From Citrus sinensis (lineage: Eukaryota > Streptophyta > Magnoliopsida > Sapindales > Rutaceae), in assembly GCF_022201045.2 (NCBI RefSeq), contig NC_068557.1:32031501-32095500 (forward strand): a stretch of DNA of 64,000 nucleotides. The letters run 5' to 3'. The notes below the pieces were generated by a model, which made no database searches, was not told where the DNA came from, and saw only the letters and a program-made list of their open reading frames with translations. The translations under genes and the position numbers were made by a program. Of the stretch, positions 60,462 to 64,000 are shown piece by piece (the stretch's first letter is position 1; the number at the start of each line of letters is the position of its first letter).

Positions 60462-62948
60462 TTATTGGTGTTGCCTGTTGTTATTATTGGAGTTGTTGCT
60501 AAAAGGATTTTGTGCACCGCCAATAATGGAAGTGATGGCGGCGGCAAGAGCTGCAGTGAAGTTTGGATCAGCTGTGATGGCGGCCGTGGCGGCACTTACA
60601 GTGTCAGCCAACTGCTGCGGTTGTTGCAATGGTGGAGGTAGAGTTTGATGGCTACCCGATTGAGAATTAGACCCAATATTTTGAGATAATTGTAGACCTG
60701 AGAATTTTGATTGATTGTAAAGGGCCTGACCAAAAACTTGAGGCAATTGAGTGTTTGTGACAGAGGCAAGATTTTGTGGCTGGCCTGGAAATTGGACTTG
60801 GAATTGAGCTGCTTGCCTTTGGAGTTGTAAAGGGTTTGGTGAATGAGTAAGGTCTAATGTAACTGTAGGAAATGGGGCAGAAGCTGAAATCGTAGCCATG
60901 CTTGATGAGCAAGGAAGAATAGCTCTGGCTAGCAAATTGGGGTTCATTATCCCATCTGCACTCGACATTGATCCTGAAAGTAACATGCTAGCAGCAGCTG
61001 TTGTTGTTGATGCCATTGCCATTGCAGCAGGAGGTAAGGGATGATTGTGATTGCCTTCATAAGTTGTTATCAAAATCGTCCTATCTTCCGCACAACGTTG
61101 AACCTGCGAATTACATATACACACACATATATTTAATTGTTAGATTAATTAATTAGCTTCCGGTAGCTAACTTAATTTATTAATAACGATAATAATATGA
61201 CACAATGAACTGCACAGATGAATATTAATGAAACATACTTGCTTACGAACTGGGCAACCAACTGCCATTGTGCAACGATAATAAGCTCGAGGACAAGGAT
61301 TTCCTTTAGCCATTTTTTGTCCATATTTTCTCCATTGACATCCATCAGTGATCTGAAATTAATTAACTAAATCAGATAAAAATTACTCTATTTCAAGTCA
61401 ATATTCATAAGACAAGTGAATTTTTTGTAGCGCTATTAATTAGAAACGTATGGTATATATACCATGGGAGCTTCTGATCGAGCACGAACTGAGACACGGG
61501 CTTTTCTCATGGTGGCCTCATTGGACTGATCAATTCCTTTAGCAGAACTCAACTTTTGAACTTTGTTATTAGGGCCCCATCCCTGTGTTTCAGATTCCGG
61601 GCTCTCTTCTCTTCCAATTCTTTTGCCATTAGAGTTCTCTGCAGCAGCAGCAGCAGCAGCTTGATCATCGAAAGAAACTATCTCATTTTTACCGTTGCTA
61701 TTAACGTGCTCCTTTGATGCAGCTTCAACAATGTTCGGTGGGGTTCCTGATAAAGTTCTTTCCTCATCAGATGAACAATTAGAAACCTCGTGATCAGTCT
61801 CAGCGGAAGGCCCCAGACCGATGAATTGTCTAGGCACCATTACTTGGTCATCGTGCTTTTTGCCTTCATCTTTTCCTTCAACAACCTAATTATAACATTT
61901 TATTTATTAAATTAAATTAAAGAAAATTAACATGTTAATCAGCGATTTGAATAAATTAATATATATATATATATATGAATGGATAATCAATAATTACCTC
62001 ATGCGCTTGGTTGCTTTCAGGGGCTCGGCGATTTTCTTGCTGCTGTTGCATTAATGCAATAATATGCATCTGTAGTGCATTGTAATTGTTAGTTACTTGG
62101 CTAAGCATGTCTCTTAACCTTTGATTTTCTGTATTCATTTGTTGCAGCTCCACTTGCAATTGAGTCAACTGATGAAATAAACATGAAAATTATTATTTTA
62201 GTAATTAATTAAAAATAATCATATACATGAAAAAAAAAAATTTGAAGAGAATTTTGCATATTTACTTAACTTTTTAATTACCTCAATTTTTGTTCGTTTT
62301 TCGTCCGCATGATCAGATGAAACCCCATCATCAACCGTTGATTGATCGCTTCCAGTGTTAGCGGCAGTAAGTAGATGCAAGCCAGTCTGTTATATCCCAA
62401 TTTTTTTTTAATTTAAAAAAAAAAAAAGGCAGGCTTTAATTATAGATTCTTTTTTATGAAAATACTACGTAACAAGAATGGAAAAGGAAAAATTCCTCCC
62501 TAAAAAAAAAAAAAAAGAGAGAGAATAAAAAAGGAAAAAGAAAAAGAGTGCAATATTAAGTTAAGGTTCTTACATTAACATCCAAGCCAGTTCTGTGACG
62601 AAGTTGGTCGTGAGAATTCTCTTTCTTGATGTGAACAGAATTTGTTGTCTTGTTACGATCATCTTCACGATGATCAGAGATAGAAACCCTGTTCTTGTCA
62701 TCGGAAAAGAAGTCAACTTCATCAACAGCCACCCGATTATCATCAGACGAGGAGGGAGCATTACTATTGTCGGAGGCCGGAAGCTGAAACATTCTGACAG
62801 AAGCTGAGTCAGCAGCACCAGAAGCAGCCATGTCACGGTTTGTTCTAAACCTTGCTAATGATGGCTTTGGCTTGTTGCTTGTGAAGAAATTCAGATTACT
62901 AACAATAGGATGATCAGAATCAAGTGTGAGACCCCATCCTTTGTCCAT
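60462..62948 (-). CDS. WRKY transcription factor, group IIb (WRKY6/31/42-like)
   Basis: A nuclear W-box-binding regulator. Arabidopsis WRKY6/31/42 act in senescence, defence and phosphate responses. Six exons: 62948-62574, 62386-62282, 62168-61998, 61885-61463, 61352-61239 and 61103-60462, giving 1830 nt and 609 residues with phases matching. Exon 3 encodes a leucine-zipper-like coiled coil (residues 161-200, [20 protein letters not shown]). The WRKY domain has WRKYGQK at 365-371 and a C-X5-C-X23-H-X-H zinc site (Cys385, Cys391, His415, His417). The intron between RKQ and VQR is the V-type intron of groups IIa/IIb. A poly-Ala run lies at about residue 284. The C-terminus is Gln/Asn/Pro-rich and ends in an Asn tract. 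Confidence 0.95.
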
Positions 62949-63245
62949 AAATATAATTAAATTGAAGAAAGTTAATTAAGCAAAAGCAAAAGCAAAAGAA
63001 GGGAAGATTTAGAAGAGAAAGTGGAACGAATCGAGAGAGAGAGAGAGAGTTGGGTTAATGACGTTGTGTTTGTCCAGTCTTTGAAGTCTTTAACCGGTGC
63101 AATGGGCTCGCCTATTAAAGGGGTTTGGACGTAGACTATTTTCGCTCATTCATTGAGTTTTTAGATTGGATTTTTCAGAAATTGTTGGGATTTTCTCATC
63201 TTACGTCAGTCCCTGCGTCAGTAAGCCAGCTGGCAACTGGTCCCG

Positions 63246-63291
<46 letters not shown>

Positions 63292-63358
63292 GAAAGTCCT
63301 CAACCGGGTCGGGTTGGGTATTGGAAGAGCATGACGCTCTAGAAAAAGATACATTACA

Positions 63359-63401
63359 GGGGGTGGGGGAGGGGGAGGGGGAGGGGGATGGGGAGGTGGG
63401 G
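63359..63401 (+). promoter_or_regulatory. G-quadruplex-capable tract in the WRKY promoter
   Basis: Seven or more runs of three to five G are separated by single A, T or AT. This fits the intramolecular G-quadruplex pattern. It lies about 410-450 bp before the WRKY ATG, on the strand opposite to the transcript. Confidence 0.55.
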
Positions 63402-63519
63402 TTTCGTCTACATTTCGTCAAGAAAGTTATTGACTGGTTCTTAAATCTGAAGAAAAAAAAAAGGTGAAGAGAAAAGAAAGAAATGAATCCCACCTCCCCC
63501 CGAATGGTGCGGCGCGTTC

Positions 63520-63800
63520 CACGTGAGTAAAAAGAAAAATAATAATAATAAACTAAACTAAACTAAAACGAGATTTCAAAGTAATGAGCCAAGTCAACGA
63601 ATTTGACGGCCCGGCTCTTTCTGGGTGACTGGTCACCGGGTGGGGCAGTATCCAAGTCTAACTCGGCCCCACGTCACCTCTTGCACTTTTAAAGCATCAC
63701 AAGGCCCACGTTTTGGATCTTTCGATATGCAGCACCGGGAGCCGGGAGCCGGGAACCTCGTTGACTGTTTATTTGTGGGACCGCGTCACTTGATTTGACG
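63520..63800 (-). promoter_or_regulatory. G-box and four W-box cores upstream of the WRKY gene
   Basis: CACGTG is at 63520-63525. W-box cores TTGAC(T/G) are at 63592-63597 (minus), 63603-63607 (plus, read TTGACG), 63761-63766 (plus) and 63795-63800 (plus). WRKY proteins bind TTGAC(C/T), and Arabidopsis WRKY6 is known to act on its own promoter, so auto- or cross-regulation is plausible. Confidence 0.5.
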
Positions 63801-64000
63801 TTTTAGACTCTTCTTTTGTACCAATGCATGAATCAATTTACATGTGTTATGTTTTCATTCGTTACTTTTTTTTTTTTGAATTACATGAGACTAATGTTCA
63901 GATTACAATTTATATTATATGATATTTACAATTGATATTTACAATTATATAATTATTGGACCTAGTTTACATTAATTCTTATATAGCACTGCCTATATTT

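Larger units (their letters stand above)
62949..64000. other. Leader and promoter region of the WRKY gene
   Basis: A short GA run lies at 63032-63050 and a longer (GA)n at about 63249-63284, both CT on the transcript strand. A guanine-rich tract is at 63359-63401. No other gene is supported to the end of the window. Confidence 0.55.

Overview
The window is nuclear DNA of a eudicot plant. The evidence is GT-AG introns in most genes, AT-rich introns and intergenic DNA, plant-only families (GARP and WRKY factors, phytepsin-type aspartic protease with a plant-specific insert, SLAH anion channel, glycine-rich wall-type protein) and plant transposons (SINEs, MULEs, an Emigrant-like element). A woody rosid such as Citrus fits the protein sequences, but that is an impression and no search was run.

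Layout, left to right: a six-exon GARP (G2-like) transcription factor gene (235-3276, +); a repeat-rich gap with a MITE and a SINE; a secreted glycine-rich protein (7739-8617, +); UTP6 of the rRNA-processing machinery (11241-15035, +) with an Emigrant/pogo-like element in intron 4; a probably plastid-targeted plant protein of unknown function (16134-17593, -); the T-protein of the glycine cleavage system (19856-21617, +). Next comes a cluster of three single-exon paralogues of the family named 'probable F-box protein At4g22030' (22502-23842 -, 27172-28467 -, 36351-37610 +). Between the second and third lie a complete PMP22 peroxisomal membrane protein gene (29773-32239, +) and a decayed partial copy of it (about 34699-35470, +). 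A MULE-type MITE (38901-39722) follows, then a BAP31-like ER protein (41032-42743, +), an SLAH-type anion channel pseudogene (43117-44366, -), an ABA-type MAPKKK17/18-like kinase (46217-47710, -), a SINE, a 13-exon phytepsin-like protease (50140-53156, -), another SINE, two abutting Mutator-like elements that carry gene fragments (56670-58980), and a group IIb WRKY gene (60462-62948, -).

The genes are independent plant loci, not an operon or one pathway. Several touch stress or ABA biology (MAPKKK17/18-like, WRKY6/31/42-like, SLAH), but nothing in the sequence links them functionally.

The most unusual structure is at 56.7-59.0 kb. Two Mutator-like elements stand side by side with overlapping 9-bp target duplications. 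One carries the two ends of a DnaJ/DUF1977 gene with the J domain missing, and the other carries a 36-bp coding-type repeat. I recognised no LTR retrotransposon, endogenous virus, CRISPR array, rRNA or tRNA gene.
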